32,330 bases of DNA from Bacteroidaceae bacterium (GCA_017517605.1 JAFWYQ010000132.1:1-32330), one strand, 5' to 3'. Shown: positions 1-8,118, counted from the stretch's first letter. The notes: a model not told the origin generated them from the sequence alone. Translations and numbers: made by a program.

Positions 1-44
1 GCTTGTTCAAAAAGGAAATAGGTAAACCTAATTTATGACTAAGT

Positions 45-388
45 TAAAAACAAGTCAACCCGAATTAAAAATATTGTTTAACTGAGTCAACCTACTATAC
101 AAATAAGACAAGAAGTAGTCAACCAAAAGCGTTAACATACACCTAAAGAGCATAAACTCCTAGGTCTTACACCCGTCTCACACTTGTGATACGCTCGTCT
201 CACCCTTGTGATACATTTGTCTCACCCTTGTGATGCAGACGTTTCACCCGTGTGAGACGGGTATTTATTATAGGATTCTTCTCTCTTTAATTGTATGTTA
301 ACGCTTTTGGTTGACTACTTCTTGTCTTATTTGTATAGTAGGTTGACTCAGTTAAACAATATTTTTAATTAGGGTTGGCTTGTTTTTA
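45..388. repeat. Long inverted repeat (97-bp arms) with phased iterons
   Basis: Arms 45-141 and 292-388 are reverse complements over 97 bp with two mismatches; the inner 79 bp (63-141 against 292-370) match perfectly. The spacer is 150 bp. Each arm carries AGTCAACC words exactly 32 bp apart (53, 85 and 117 on the left; GGTTGACT at 309 and 341 and a one-mismatch copy at 373 on the right). A weaker fourth word lies outside each arm (GGTAAACC at 21, GGTTTGCC at 404). No transposase or recombinase gene is adjacent in the window. It may be a MITE-like element, an invertible segment, or a DNA-binding platform; the sequence does not decide. Confidence 0.9.
175..258. repeat. Four 18-bp imperfect palindromes at 22-bp period
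   Basis: Four units GTnTCAC-N4-GTGAnrC start at 175, 197, 219 and 241, giving an exact 22-bp period. The fourth unit (GTTTCAC, CCGT, GTGAGAC) is an imperfect palindrome of the same kind. The array lies wholly in the spacer of the long inverted repeat. Its period of about two helical turns would place every unit on the same DNA face, as expected for a protein-binding array. Function is unknown. Confidence 0.85.
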
Positions 389-501
389 TTTAGTAATAAA
401 TTTGGTTTGCCCTTTTTCTTTTTAGCAAGCAGGAAACTGTCTTTTTTGATTGTTTTTTCAAATAAAGCAGGGCAATGCTATTACAAATAAAATATAATTA
501 G

Positions 502-509
502 TATTTTTG
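502..509 (+). promoter_or_regulatory. -7 box TATTTTTG
   Basis: A perfect match to the Bacteroidetes -7 consensus TAnnTTTG. No clear TTTG is seen 19-20 bp upstream, so the -33 element is weak. The predicted start falls at the first base-paired hairpin of the RNA candidate that follows. Confidence 0.45.
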
Positions 510-510
510 C

Positions 511-778
511 ACCATCCGTAGGGAGAAATCTGCGGATGGCAAGAAAGCATTTTGCATGATGTCTGAGAAATGAAATTCGCCAAGATTCCAACAGAGGACT
601 GAAGCAAACGATGCTCATTCTGTTTTGTATATATGTACGAAGCGGTGAACAAGCCGTATTCCCATTGCATATTGCAAGATGGCGTGGGAATATTGTTTCT
701 TCAACGTTCATTCTGTTAAGGCGTTTGGCGATGCCTCATTTCCGTGAACATAAGGCAACAAGTCTCATGCCTTTTTTG
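511..778 (+). ncRNA. Candidate structured RNA or long 5' leader
   Basis: Directly downstream of a -7 box lie several stable hairpins. They are 512-520 with 531-539 (9 bp), 590-595 with 619-624 with an inner AGCA/TGCT stem, and 657-664 with 685-692 enclosing TTGCA/TGCAA. The end resembles an intrinsic terminator: stem AAGGCA 752-757 with TGCCTT 768-773 running into a T tract to 777. No credible ORF lies on the plus strand here. It could be an independent RNA of about 265 nt, or a leader with an attenuator for the secreted protein gene that starts 75 bp further on. I do not match it to a named RNA family. Confidence 0.4.
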
Positions 779-853
779 TACCAGTAAACCAACTGCAAAA
801 ATTGTATAACCGCCGACTTCGGGGACTTATAGGCAAACAAATGTTTAATTACA

Positions 854-2182
854 ATGAAAAAGACATTGAAACTGGCTCTTTGCAGCTTGATGTTGGCGGG
901 AGCGGCGAATGCACAGGTGGCGACGTTGCCGGAAGGCCACTACGATTATGGACATGGAATTCTTCCTAAAGCATTTTCAAGTGATGGGAAAGCGAAATTC
1001 CTTGCCACTGAAGAATTAGGAGAGGATGGGAACATTAAGATTCACACATATAACAGTTCATTCAACGTTGAGCACAGTTTTGAAGTTATTCCTCAAAAAC
1101 TATCGGACAAAACTATAACAGAACAACGTGCATTGGTTGTCACTTCAGGAGAATACGTTACTATTGACCCTAACAAGATTGAACATATATGGGAAGATGA
1201 CTATGGATGGGAAGATAATCATGCATCATGGAGCCAAGCCAGTCAAGAAGAAAAAGTAGAGTGGCTGAAGTTTGGAATGGACGATATATCTGACGGTCTC
1301 TTCGATTGGGATGACTATAATGGAAAAGATTCTATTTATACAGCCACAAATGGTGATGTGTATTTTTATCTGCACGGAAACTATGCTTTTGATGAACCTG
1401 CACTTAGTACAATTGTTGTCTTAAGCGGCACAACCGTAAAATATCAACCTATCACCTGTCAAAGAACCGGTGAATGGGAAGTTATTGACACAAATGAAGA
1501 TGAATATGAAAACACCATGACAGTTATATGGAACGTTATCAATATTGACAATGATTGGAGCTATGAATTGAGCGATCCTTTATTGGCCACCCAAACCCTC
1601 TTTAACACGGACGCGAAGTACGAGTACATCAGATACAAATACGTGGCATACAGTGACCAAGTTTCTGATGGAAGGGACACTGATGGCGACGGTATTCCTG
1701 ACAAAAGAACAGTCAGAAGCGGATATGACTATGCCGGATTGGAAGTCGTTTCAGAAGACGGCAATGTGATTGCATCTTTTGATGTTGGCGATATTGAAGG
1801 AAGATATCTCATCCTTTGGGAAGGAAAACGTTATTTTATGTTGGAAGTTTATAATGAAGGGAATTACGAATACCAAATCTACGAAATCAACCCCAACGGC
1901 AACAACATCACCCGCGTAAGCAGTCAGGCATTTATGCACATCCTGCCCGCAATGCCAAAGAAGAACACGAGCGTGACCGTGGAGTTGGGCGAAGAATCGG
2001 TGAAGGATGGTGGCCAGTTGATGATTACCGACATGAACGGACGCACTGTTTACAACAATGCGGTGGCACCCGGCGAGACTTCCGTGCAAGTGCCCCTCCG
2101 TCGCATGGCTTCAGGAGTTTATAGTGTGACATTGATGAATCGCGGACAGAAGATTGAAAATTCCAAACTGATTATCCGTTAA
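854..2182 (+). CDS. Secreted protein with TSP3-like calcium loop and T9SS-type sorting tail
   Basis: 442 residues. The first 20 form a classical signal peptide (MKKTLKLALC then a hydrophobic core, cleavage after NA-Q). The middle is acidic and aromatic-rich and not recognised. At about residues 275-283 the motif DTDGDGIPD matches the calcium-binding loop of thrombospondin type 3 repeats. The last 70 or so residues (MITDMNGRTVY, then SGVYSVTL, ending KLIIR) look like a Por-type C-terminal sorting domain used by the type IX secretion system. Together these suggest export to the cell surface or medium. No catalytic motif was found. The start follows a gap of 75 bp after the terminator-like hairpin of the RNA candidate. 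The gene ends before a strong terminator and appears monocistronic. The family of the central part is unknown. Confidence 0.8.
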   Translation: MKKTLKLALCSLMLAGAANAQVATLPEGHYDYGHGILPKAFSSDGKAKFLATEELGEDGNIKIHTYNSSFNVEHSFEVIPQKLSDKTITEQRALVVTSGEYVTIDPNKIEHIWEDDYGWEDNHASWSQASQEEKVEWLKFGMDDISDGLFDWDDYNGKDSIYTATNGDVYFYLHGNYAFDEPALSTIVVLSGTTVKYQPITCQRTGEWEVIDTNEDEYENTMTVIWNVINIDNDWSYELSDPLLATQTLFNTDAKYEYIRYKYVAYSDQVSDGRDTDGDGIPDKRTVRSGYDYAGLEVVSEDGNVIASFDVGDIEGRYLILWEGKRYFMLEVYNEGNYEYQIYEINPNGNNITRVSSQAFMHILPAMPKKNTSVTVELGEESVKDGGQLMITDMNGRTVYNNAVAPGETSVQVPLRRMASGVYSVTLMNRGQKIENSKLIIR

Positions 2183-2205
2183 GATTGCATACTCATTTAC
2201 ACAGG

Positions 2206-2250
2206 AATCCCCGCAAAACTTATCCGACAGGATAGTCTGCGGGGATTTTA
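2206..2250 (+). terminator. Intrinsic terminator of the secreted protein gene
   Basis: Stem AATCCCCGC (2206-2214) with GCGGGGATT (2239-2247), an inner TATCC/GGATA pair, then a short T run. It lies 24 bp after the stop codon. Confidence 0.8.
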
Positions 2251-2281
2251 CATGTATCTGTGTGCTAAATTCCTTCATTTA

Positions 2282-2313
2282 TTTGGAAATGTACGACAAA
2301 GGGCTTACCTTTG
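2282..2313 (+). promoter_or_regulatory. Bacteroidetes promoter for the DUF6922/toxin module
   Basis: TTTG at 2282-2285, a 20-bp gap, then TACCTTTG at 2306-2313. The predicted transcription start near 2320 rules out any start codon at 2252 and supports the ATG at 2333. Confidence 0.75.
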
Positions 2314-2332
2314 CCGTATCAAAAGCCTGTGT

Positions 2333-2653
2333 ATGGTAATTCTTGATAAATATATTCCTGGAGGACATCGTGTTAACACTGCTCTGCTGTGGGAATACGA
2401 TATGGAAACCTTTGATTGGCAAAAATCAAAGGTGGTTGTCGTACAGCGGGTTGTAGAAATGGGTTGCCCTGAAGATTTTTATGCAGCGTTTGATTTGTAC
2501 GGAGGAATTGAGGGCTTTCGTGAAATAGTGAAATCGGTGCCATACATGAATGAATTGGACCAACATTTCGTATGCACATTCTTTAATTTGAAAAAGGCAG
2601 AACTTAGATGCTACACAAAGAAACAGTCGAACCTGGGACATTGGAACTCTTGA
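2333..2653 (+). CDS. DUF6922-like protein, probable antitoxin partner
   Basis: 106 residues from the ATG at 2333. The frame is open from 2252, but that start is upstream of the promoter. The core (ALLWEYDMETFDWQK, QRVVEMGCPEDF, then YGGIEGFREIVK) resembles the small DUF6922 proteins found in Bacteroidales ahead of AbiEii-like nucleotidyltransferase genes, where they are presumed antitoxins or regulators. It is expected to be cytosolic. Its 3' end overlaps the toxin gene by 46 bp, which implies translational coupling. The family has no demonstrated biochemical role that I know of, so the antitoxin assignment rests on gene order. The overlap is longer than the 4-bp one in the second AbiE operon of this window. 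Confidence 0.7.
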   Translation: MVILDKYIPGGHRVNTALLWEYDMETFDWQKSKVVVVQRVVEMGCPEDFYAAFDLYGGIEGFREIVKSVPYMNELDQHFVCTFFNLKKAELRCYTKKQSNLGHWNS

Positions 2654-3249
2654 AAAGTCTTCAAAGTGAACTGGAGCTGAAGGACTTCAATCTTGTCGGT
2701 GGTACAGCTCTTGCCTTACAAATTGGCCATCGGAAAAGTGTTGACCTTGACTTGTTCACTGACAAGGAGTTTGATTTGGAAGAGTTGACAGATATGTTGG
2801 TAAAGAACTACGACATGAAGGTGTCTTATGCAAGAAAGCAAACCCTGAAAGGATTTATTGGTAATGTGATGATTGATTGTATCCGATACGATTATCCACA
2901 TATAGAATCTGCGCAAACTATTGAAGGAGTACGAATGGACAGTGTTCCTGACATCATTGCCATGAAATTATCTGCCATTGCACACAATGGAACACGTGTC
3001 AAAGATTACATAGACATCGCGTGTCTGTCAAATCAATATGCATTAGAAGATATGTTAGGCTTCTATATGAGGAAATACTCCAATGCAAACATTATGATGC
3101 CGACCAAAGCTTTGACATATTTCAACGAAATCAATTTTGATGAATCTGTAATAATGGTAAAAGGTGGTTTCTGTTGGGAAAAGGTCGCTAATCGTTTGGT
3201 TGAAATGACTTTGATGCCCCAAAAGATATTCAAGGATATGGTGTTTTGA
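2608..3249 (+). CDS. AbiEii/AbiGii-family nucleotidyltransferase (toxin-like)
   Basis: 213 residues. The N-terminal third has the nucleotidyltransferase signature: GGTALALQIGHR at 31-42, then SVDLDLF at 44-50 with metal-binding Asp46 and Asp48. This is the DUF1814/AbiEii fold of type IV toxin-antitoxin and abortive-infection systems, whose members transfer nucleotides to RNA or other targets. The rest (for example VPDIIAMKLSAIAHNGTRVK and KDYIDIACL) matches the family's conserved C-terminal helical part. It is shorter than the 275-residue AbiEii at 30021-30848 and clearly not a recent copy of it. It overlaps the DUF6922 gene and shares its promoter. Whether it acts as a toxin or in phage defence is inferred from the family only. 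Confidence 0.85.
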   Translation: MLHKETVEPGTLELLKSLQSELELKDFNLVGGTALALQIGHRKSVDLDLFTDKEFDLEELTDMLVKNYDMKVSYARKQTLKGFIGNVMIDCIRYDYPHIESAQTIEGVRMDSVPDIIAMKLSAIAHNGTRVKDYIDIACLSNQYALEDMLGFYMRKYSNANIMMPTKALTYFNEINFDESVIMVKGGFCWEKVANRLVEMTLMPQKIFKDMVF

Positions 3250-3264
3250 CAAACATGCTATAAG

Positions 3265-3423
3265 CAAAAAGACACAGAGTTTTTTACTTTTTTTCAGACA
3301 AAAGAACATAAGGACAAAAGGAATTTTCTTATGTTCTTGTGTCCTTCTGTCAAAATAAAAGGCTCTGTGTCTTTTTGTAGATTCAGTTGACTAAAAAAAC
3401 CTCGTCAACTTGTCAACTGAATC
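3265..3423. terminator. Nested hairpins between convergent genes
   Basis: An outer 15-bp stem (3265-3279 with 3363-3377) encloses an 11-bp stem (3302-3312 with 3328-3338). A further 12-bp stem follows (3380-3391 with 3412-3423). The outer stem has A/T-rich edges and could terminate transcripts of both the toxin gene and the transporter gene. The nested organisation is more elaborate than a simple terminator. Confidence 0.65.
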
Positions 3424-3437
3424 AGTGACTAAGAACT

Positions 3438-5297
3438 TCAATAGGGAAACAGCAATGGCAAAACGAAGATCATTACCACGGCCATGATGATTTGTAGGGG
3501 AAGACCCACTTTGACATAATCCATGAAAGTGTATTGTCCGGCAGGCATCACCAGAGCGTTAGGCGGTGTACTGAAAGGCGAGGCGAAACACATGCTGGCG
3601 GCAACAGCCACGGCAAACAGGAACGGATAGGGACTGACACCCACCTGCACGGCCGAAGCCATGGCAATGGGAGCCATAAGGACTGCTGTTGCAGTATTGC
3701 TGATAAACATGGTCATCAACGAAGTGGTGAAATAGATACCGGCCAACAGGGCGGTAGGGCCGAATCCTCCAAGACCGCTGACCAAGCTGCTGGAGATGTA
3801 TTCGCTGACACCCGTCTTCTCCAGAGCGAGTGACATGGGCATCATAGCGGCAATGAGCACGATGCTCTCCCAATTGATGGTCTTGTAGGCGGCCTCCACA
3901 TTGCGGAAACAACCGGTGAGCACCATCAGCAGGCCGGCAATCATCACGGCTGTCACAGGAGCTACGGGGATGAAATCGAACATCATCATGGCAATCATAC
4001 CCACCATGATAAGCGCGGCTAAAGGAGCCTTGTAGTCGAGCGTCACCTTGGCGGCTTCAGCCAAAGGTTGTCCGAGCACCACCCAGTCTTCGTCCTCATT
4101 GGTCAACGTGGCAATATTGGCCCATGTCCCCTGTACCAACAATACGTCACCCGAATGCATACGCACGTTCTTCAACCCGTGGAGCATATATTCGCCCTTG
4201 CGGCGGATACCGAGGACGTTGATGTTGTACTTCTGTCGGAAGTTGGAGTTGATGAGGGTGCTGTTGATGAGTTTCGACGAAGGCATGAGCACGATTTCGG
4301 CCATACCGATGTCGTAGAAATCAAGTACGCTACGTCCACCTTCAGCCTTTAAATCAGTGTCCTCCATAAATTGCATGTGGTAGTCGTTGGCAAAGTTTTC
4401 GGCCTTTTCACGCGCTCCCATCAAGTAAAGGATGTCGCCTGCTTCAAGAGGGGTGGAAGGGTCTGCCATATTTTGACTGACATTCTTTATCAGTTTGTTT
4501 CGGCGGTTTTGTGATTCTCGACGAATCTCGAAAATGGTCACTCCATATCGGCGGTGAATGTCAAGTTCGGCAGCAGTTTTGCCTATCAGAGTAGAGTCAG
4601 AAGTCACTTGCAGGCGATTCAAGTTGTTCACCAATTGGTATTCGTCTACCAATTCCCCTAAGGATTTTCCTTTTCGGCTGTTCTCTTCCTTCTTCTTGTT
4701 TTCTGAGAGGAACCATTTGGTTAGTGGTAGAAGTACCAACATGCCTATGCCTATACATACAAGACCGACGGGAGTGAATGAAAAGAATTTCAGGGGTTCG
4801 TATCCGCCTGCGGTCAGTGCATCTTGTATTACCAAGTTCGGTGGTGTACCGATAAGAGTCATCATACCTCCCATGCTACTGGCAAAGGCAAGTGGCATAA
4901 GCAGACGGCGCACGTTGGCTCCTGCTCCAGCGGCCATACTTACCACAATGGGGAGCATCAGAGCTACCGTACCAGTGTTGCTGACAAATCCACCAATGGC
5001 GGATGTGCCCAATACTACCAAAATGAATAGACGCAATTCACTCTTTCCTGCCAATTTCAACAGACTTCCACCAATGATTTTGGCCAATCCTGTTTGAAAG
5101 ATGGCACCGCCCACTACGAACAGTCCCACCATCATGATGACGGTAGAGTTGGAGAAACCGGAGAGGGCCTCGGCAGGAGTAAGGATGTTGAATACCAAAA
5201 GTAGCACCAAGGCAATCAGTGCTACAATGTCTGAGCGGAGCTTTCCGCTCACAAAACCTATCACGGATAGGGCAAGGATAATTAGGGTCGTTAACAC
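3438..5297 (-). CDS. SLC13/DASS-type transporter with two TrkA_C domains
   Basis: 619 residues, polytopic inner-membrane protein. Hydrophobic segments at about 1-215 and 425-619 flank a cytosolic centre. The helical halves carry the family's repeated signature: SNTGTVALMLPI with IGTPPNLVI in the first half, and SNTATAVLMAPI with FSTPPNALV in the second. Two RCK_C/TrkA_C-like domains lie between, at about 230-310 and 330-400. Relatives carry dicarboxylates, sulfate or other anions with sodium; the substrate cannot be read from sequence. The TrkA_C pair probably senses a ligand. The gene lies 67 bp downstream of the acyl-CoA ligase gene on the same strand and may be co-transcribed, with a hairpin in between that could limit read-through. 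Confidence 0.88.
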   Translation of the reverse strand: MLTTLIILALSVIGFVSGKLRSDIVALIALVLLLVFNILTPAEALSGFSNSTVIMMVGLFVVGGAIFQTGLAKIIGGSLLKLAGKSELRLFILVVLGTSAIGGFVSNTGTVALMLPIVVSMAAGAGANVRRLLMPLAFASSMGGMMTLIGTPPNLVIQDALTAGGYEPLKFFSFTPVGLVCIGIGMLVLLPLTKWFLSENKKKEENSRKGKSLGELVDEYQLVNNLNRLQVTSDSTLIGKTAAELDIHRRYGVTIFEIRRESQNRRNKLIKNVSQNMADPSTPLEAGDILYLMGAREKAENFANDYHMQFMEDTDLKAEGGRSVLDFYDIGMAEIVLMPSSKLINSTLINSNFRQKYNINVLGIRRKGEYMLHGLKNVRMHSGDVLLVQGTWANIATLTNEDEDWVVLGQPLAEAAKVTLDYKAPLAALIMVGMIAMMMFDFIPVAPVTAVMIAGLLMVLTGCFRNVEAAYKTINWESIVLIAAMMPMSLALEKTGVSEYISSSLVSGLGGFGPTALLAGIYFTTSLMTMFISNTATAVLMAPIAMASAVQVGVSPYPFLFAVAVAASMCFASPFSTPPNALVMPAGQYTFMDYVKVGLPLQIIMAVVMIFVLPLLFPY

Positions 5298-5315
5298 AGT
5301 TACTTGTTTTTTAGA

Positions 5316-5349
5316 AGGAGTTAAAGGCCTATAAATCCCTTTAACTCCT
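5316..5349 (-). terminator. Hairpin between acyl-CoA ligase and transporter genes
   Basis: AAGGAGTTAAAGG with CCTTTAACTCCT around a short loop. On the minus strand a T-containing stretch follows (TTCTAAAAAAC), so this may be a partial terminator within a transcription unit. Confidence 0.5.
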
Positions 5350-5364
5350 CTAACTCCTTAGTTT

Positions 5365-7170
5365 TTATTCTTCGTACATCTTATCAATCACTTCAGCATA
5401 GTTTTTGTTCAATGCCGGGCGCTTTATTTTCAGCGTATTGGTGAGTTCGCCACGCGCCATGCTGAAAGGTTCGGGCAGAAGGGTGAAGCGTTTCACCTGC
5501 TCGTAATGGGCAAACTGCTGTTGAAGTGTGTCAATACGTTCCTGCATCATACTTGTGATACGAGGATGAACCAGCAATTCCTCCATAGATGCGAAAGTGA
5601 TTCCGTTCTCCTCGGCAAACTCCTTCAATAGGTCGTACTGCGGTATAATGAGAGCCGAAACAAACTTGCGTTGGTCAGCGATAATAGCTATCTGGTCGAT
5701 GTATCGGTCAATGGAAAGTTTCGTTTCCAAAGCCTGCGGCGAGATGTATTTCCCGTTTGAAGTTTTAAAGAGGTCCTTGATACGCTCGGTCAAGAAGAGT
5801 TGGTTGTCCTTGATGTATCCGGCATCGCCAGTGTGGAACCATCCATCCTTGTCGATGGCTTCGACCGTTGCTTCGGTCTTCTTATAATACCCTTTGGTGA
5901 TAGTCTTTCCACGAAGCAGAATTTCATCATTTTCGCCAATCTTTACTTGTACATCGGGCATGATGGTTCCTACCGAGCCAATCTCGTAACCCTCGTCGAG
6001 GAAGCACGACACCGTGGCACATGACTCGGTAAGGCCGTATCCTACCTTCATGTTGATGCCCACGGCATGTACGAACTCGCAGATTTCATTAGGCACAGCA
6101 GCACCGGCTACCGGGAAGAAATTGCCATTGTCCAAGCCGATAGTTTTCTTCAACAGGGAAAAAATTGTTTTCTCGTAGAACTTATATTTTAAGCGGAGCA
6201 ATAGGGGGGCGGGCTTGCCTACACGAACATAATTCAAGTTATGCTCTTTGCCTACGCGAATGGCATCCAACATCAATTTTTGCTTGAGACCTTTTTCTGA
6301 AGCAATCTTTTCGTTTACGCCTGCATAAACTTTTTCCCAGAAACGGGGTACACTGCACATCAGTGTAGGACGAACTTCCTTGATGGTAGATGCAATTTCG
6401 GCGGGTTTCAAGTTGAGGCATACCACCACTCCTCGATGCAAACAGTAGTATGTCCATGCACGTTCGAATACGTGAGTCAGTGGCAGGAAGCACATTGACA
6501 CATCCTTGTCCGACATGTTTGTCAGACGGATGTCGTGGATGCGGATAATCTCCTCATAAGTAGAATGGTGGAGCAAAACACCCTTCGGCTCGCCCGTGGT
6601 GCCGCTAGTATAGAGAATATTGGCCAAATCATTCAAGGAAGCACGTGCTGTACGTTCGGCCACCACAGCGGCATTTGGCAATCCTTCGCCCATTTGCAGG
6701 AACTCGTCGAAATAGATGCTGGTAGTATCGCGCTCGTTCTTTTGGATTTTACGGTCGAAAAGAATCAGTTTCTCCAACGACGGACACAATCCCAAGATGC
6801 TGAATGCAACTTCGTATTGATACTGCTCGCCTACGAAGAGGAAGCGTATTTGTGCATCGTCGATGATATATTGGGCTTGTGCTGCCGAACTGGTGGCGTA
6901 AAGAGGTATTGATACAGCTCGGTTTGCATGTCCGGCAAAGTCTGCATAAAGACACTCGGGCTTGTTTTGCGAGAAAATTCCTATATTCTCTTCCTCCTTT
7001 ACTCCTAATGAAACCAAGGCATTAGCTGCTTTATGAACTGTATCACTCATATTGCGCCACGTAATAGATTCCCATTGATTTGTATCATAGTCCCTGTATC
7101 TCAGAGCTTCGCGGTTTTCGTACTTATCTGCTTGCTTGTGTACCAAGACAGAAAAATGATAATTACTCAT
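5365..7170 (-). CDS. Long-chain acyl-CoA ligase (AMP-forming)
   Basis: 601 residues, the usual length for the FadD15-like long-chain group. It activates fatty acids with ATP and CoA. The adenylate motif YTSGTTGEPKG is at 187-197, with VGYGLTESCATVS and GWFHTGDAGYI as the later core motifs. The C-terminal subdomain includes FKTSNGKYISPQ. No signal peptide; cytosolic or loosely membrane-bound. The start is set by the ATG 24 bp below the -7 box and a family-typical N-terminus (HFSVLVHKQADKYENREALRY). The likely role is recycling or uptake of exogenous fatty acids for phospholipids. Context gives no special pathway. Confidence 0.92.
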   Translation of the reverse strand: MSNYHFSVLVHKQADKYENREALRYRDYDTNQWESITWRNMSDTVHKAANALVSLGVKEEENIGIFSQNKPECLYADFAGHANRAVSIPLYATSSAAQAQYIIDDAQIRFLFVGEQYQYEVAFSILGLCPSLEKLILFDRKIQKNERDTTSIYFDEFLQMGEGLPNAAVVAERTARASLNDLANILYTSGTTGEPKGVLLHHSTYEEIIRIHDIRLTNMSDKDVSMCFLPLTHVFERAWTYYCLHRGVVVCLNLKPAEIASTIKEVRPTLMCSVPRFWEKVYAGVNEKIASEKGLKQKLMLDAIRVGKEHNLNYVRVGKPAPLLLRLKYKFYEKTIFSLLKKTIGLDNGNFFPVAGAAVPNEICEFVHAVGINMKVGYGLTESCATVSCFLDEGYEIGSVGTIMPDVQVKIGENDEILLRGKTITKGYYKKTEATVEAIDKDGWFHTGDAGYIKDNQLFLTERIKDLFKTSNGKYISPQALETKLSIDRYIDQIAIIADQRKFVSALIIPQYDLLKEFAEENGITFASMEELLVHPRITSMMQERIDTLQQQFAHYEQVKRFTLLPEPFSMARGELTNTLKIKRPALNKNYAEVIDKMYEE

Positions 7171-7194
7171 ACGTATATATCTTTAATTCGTTTG

Positions 7195-7202
7195 CAAAGA
7201 TA
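7195..7202 (-). promoter_or_regulatory. -7 box for the acyl-CoA ligase gene
   Basis: TATCTTTG on the minus strand, 24 bp before the start codon. The -33 element is not clear. Confidence 0.5.
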
Positions 7203-7284
7203 CAGTTTTATTTGCAATTATTAGCGCAATAAGAGACAAAAAAACAATAGAAGTGTTTACTCCTTCAAATCGAAACGCCGTTTC

Positions 7285-7316
7285 TTTGGGAGTGTCGAAG
7301 AAAAAGTGTACTTTTG
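7285..7316 (+). promoter_or_regulatory. Promoter of the nitroreductase gene
   Basis: TTTG at 7285-7288, a 20-bp gap, TACTTTTG at 7309-7316. The ATG follows 27 bp later. Confidence 0.75.
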
Positions 7317-7343
7317 CAATCATAATTCTGAAACCGAAACTAT

Positions 7344-8084
7344 ATGGAGACTATCAAGAACAGGCGGAGTATCCGCAAATATACGAGTGATGATGTAAGT
7401 GCAACGTTGTTGAACGAACTGCTTGAGACAGCTGCACGGGCACAGACAATGGGTAACTTGCAGTTGTACAGTGTGGTGGTGACACGCGACATGGCGATGA
7501 AGGAACGCCTTGCGCCTGCTCACTTCAACCAGCCGATGGTAAAGGGAGCGCCTGTGGTACTTACCTTTTGTGCTGACTTCAACCGTACGACCCAGTGGTG
7601 TCTTAATCGCAAGGCGGATCCAGGATACGATAATTTCCTCTCCTTTATGAATGCAGCCAGCGATACTCTGCTCCTTTGTCAGAACTTTTGCAATCTGGCC
7701 GAAGAGAAGGGGCTGGGGATTTGCTACCTTGGAACTACCATCTATAATGCCGGTGCTATTATTGATATACTTGATTTGCCCCGTTTGGTAGTGCCTGTAG
7801 CAACCATTACCATAGGTTGGCCAGACGAATGCCCTCCACAAACCGACCGTTTGCCTTTGACCTCATTCATTCATGAGGAGAGTTATAAAGACTATACACC
7901 GGCTGACATTGACCGTTATTATTCACCTAAGGAGGCTCTCCCCGAGAATCAGCATTTTGTGGAAATAAATAAAAAGGAGACTTTGGCTCAGATTTTCACT
8001 GATATCCGATACACCCGCGAAGGAAATGTAGCTATGTCAGCTTCGCTCATTGAGGTGTTGAAACGACAAGGATTCATGGAGTAA
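7344..8084 (+). CDS. NfsA-like FMN nitroreductase family oxidoreductase
   Basis: 246 residues. The N-terminal NRRSIRKYT (6-14) is the FMN phosphate-binding signature of the nitroreductase fold. LLETAARAQTMGNLQ and the later GLGICYLGTT plus VPVATITIGWP match the NfsA/FRP branch, whose C-terminal extension is present. These enzymes use NAD(P)H to reduce nitroaromatics, quinones or flavins in the cytosol; the physiological substrate is unknown. The gene has its own promoter, and 98 bp that include another promoter separate it from the ATPase gene, so it appears monocistronic. Confidence 0.88.
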   Translation: METIKNRRSIRKYTSDDVSATLLNELLETAARAQTMGNLQLYSVVVTRDMAMKERLAPAHFNQPMVKGAPVVLTFCADFNRTTQWCLNRKADPGYDNFLSFMNAASDTLLLCQNFCNLAEEKGLGICYLGTTIYNAGAIIDILDLPRLVVPVATITIGWPDECPPQTDRLPLTSFIHEESYKDYTPADIDRYYSPKEALPENQHFVEINKKETLAQIFTDIRYTREGNVAMSASLIEVLKRQGFME

Positions 8085-8118
8085 ACAACGAAAGAAATGG
8101 AATATTGCCGACAGAAAA

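Noticed and set aside
175-258. CRISPR array
   Set aside because: Units are 18-bp palindromes with 4-bp gaps, so there are no spacers; no cas genes.
481-711. 76- and 70-codon minus-strand frames before the first gene
   Set aside because: They overlap the hairpin region, share no motif and lack a promoter on that strand.
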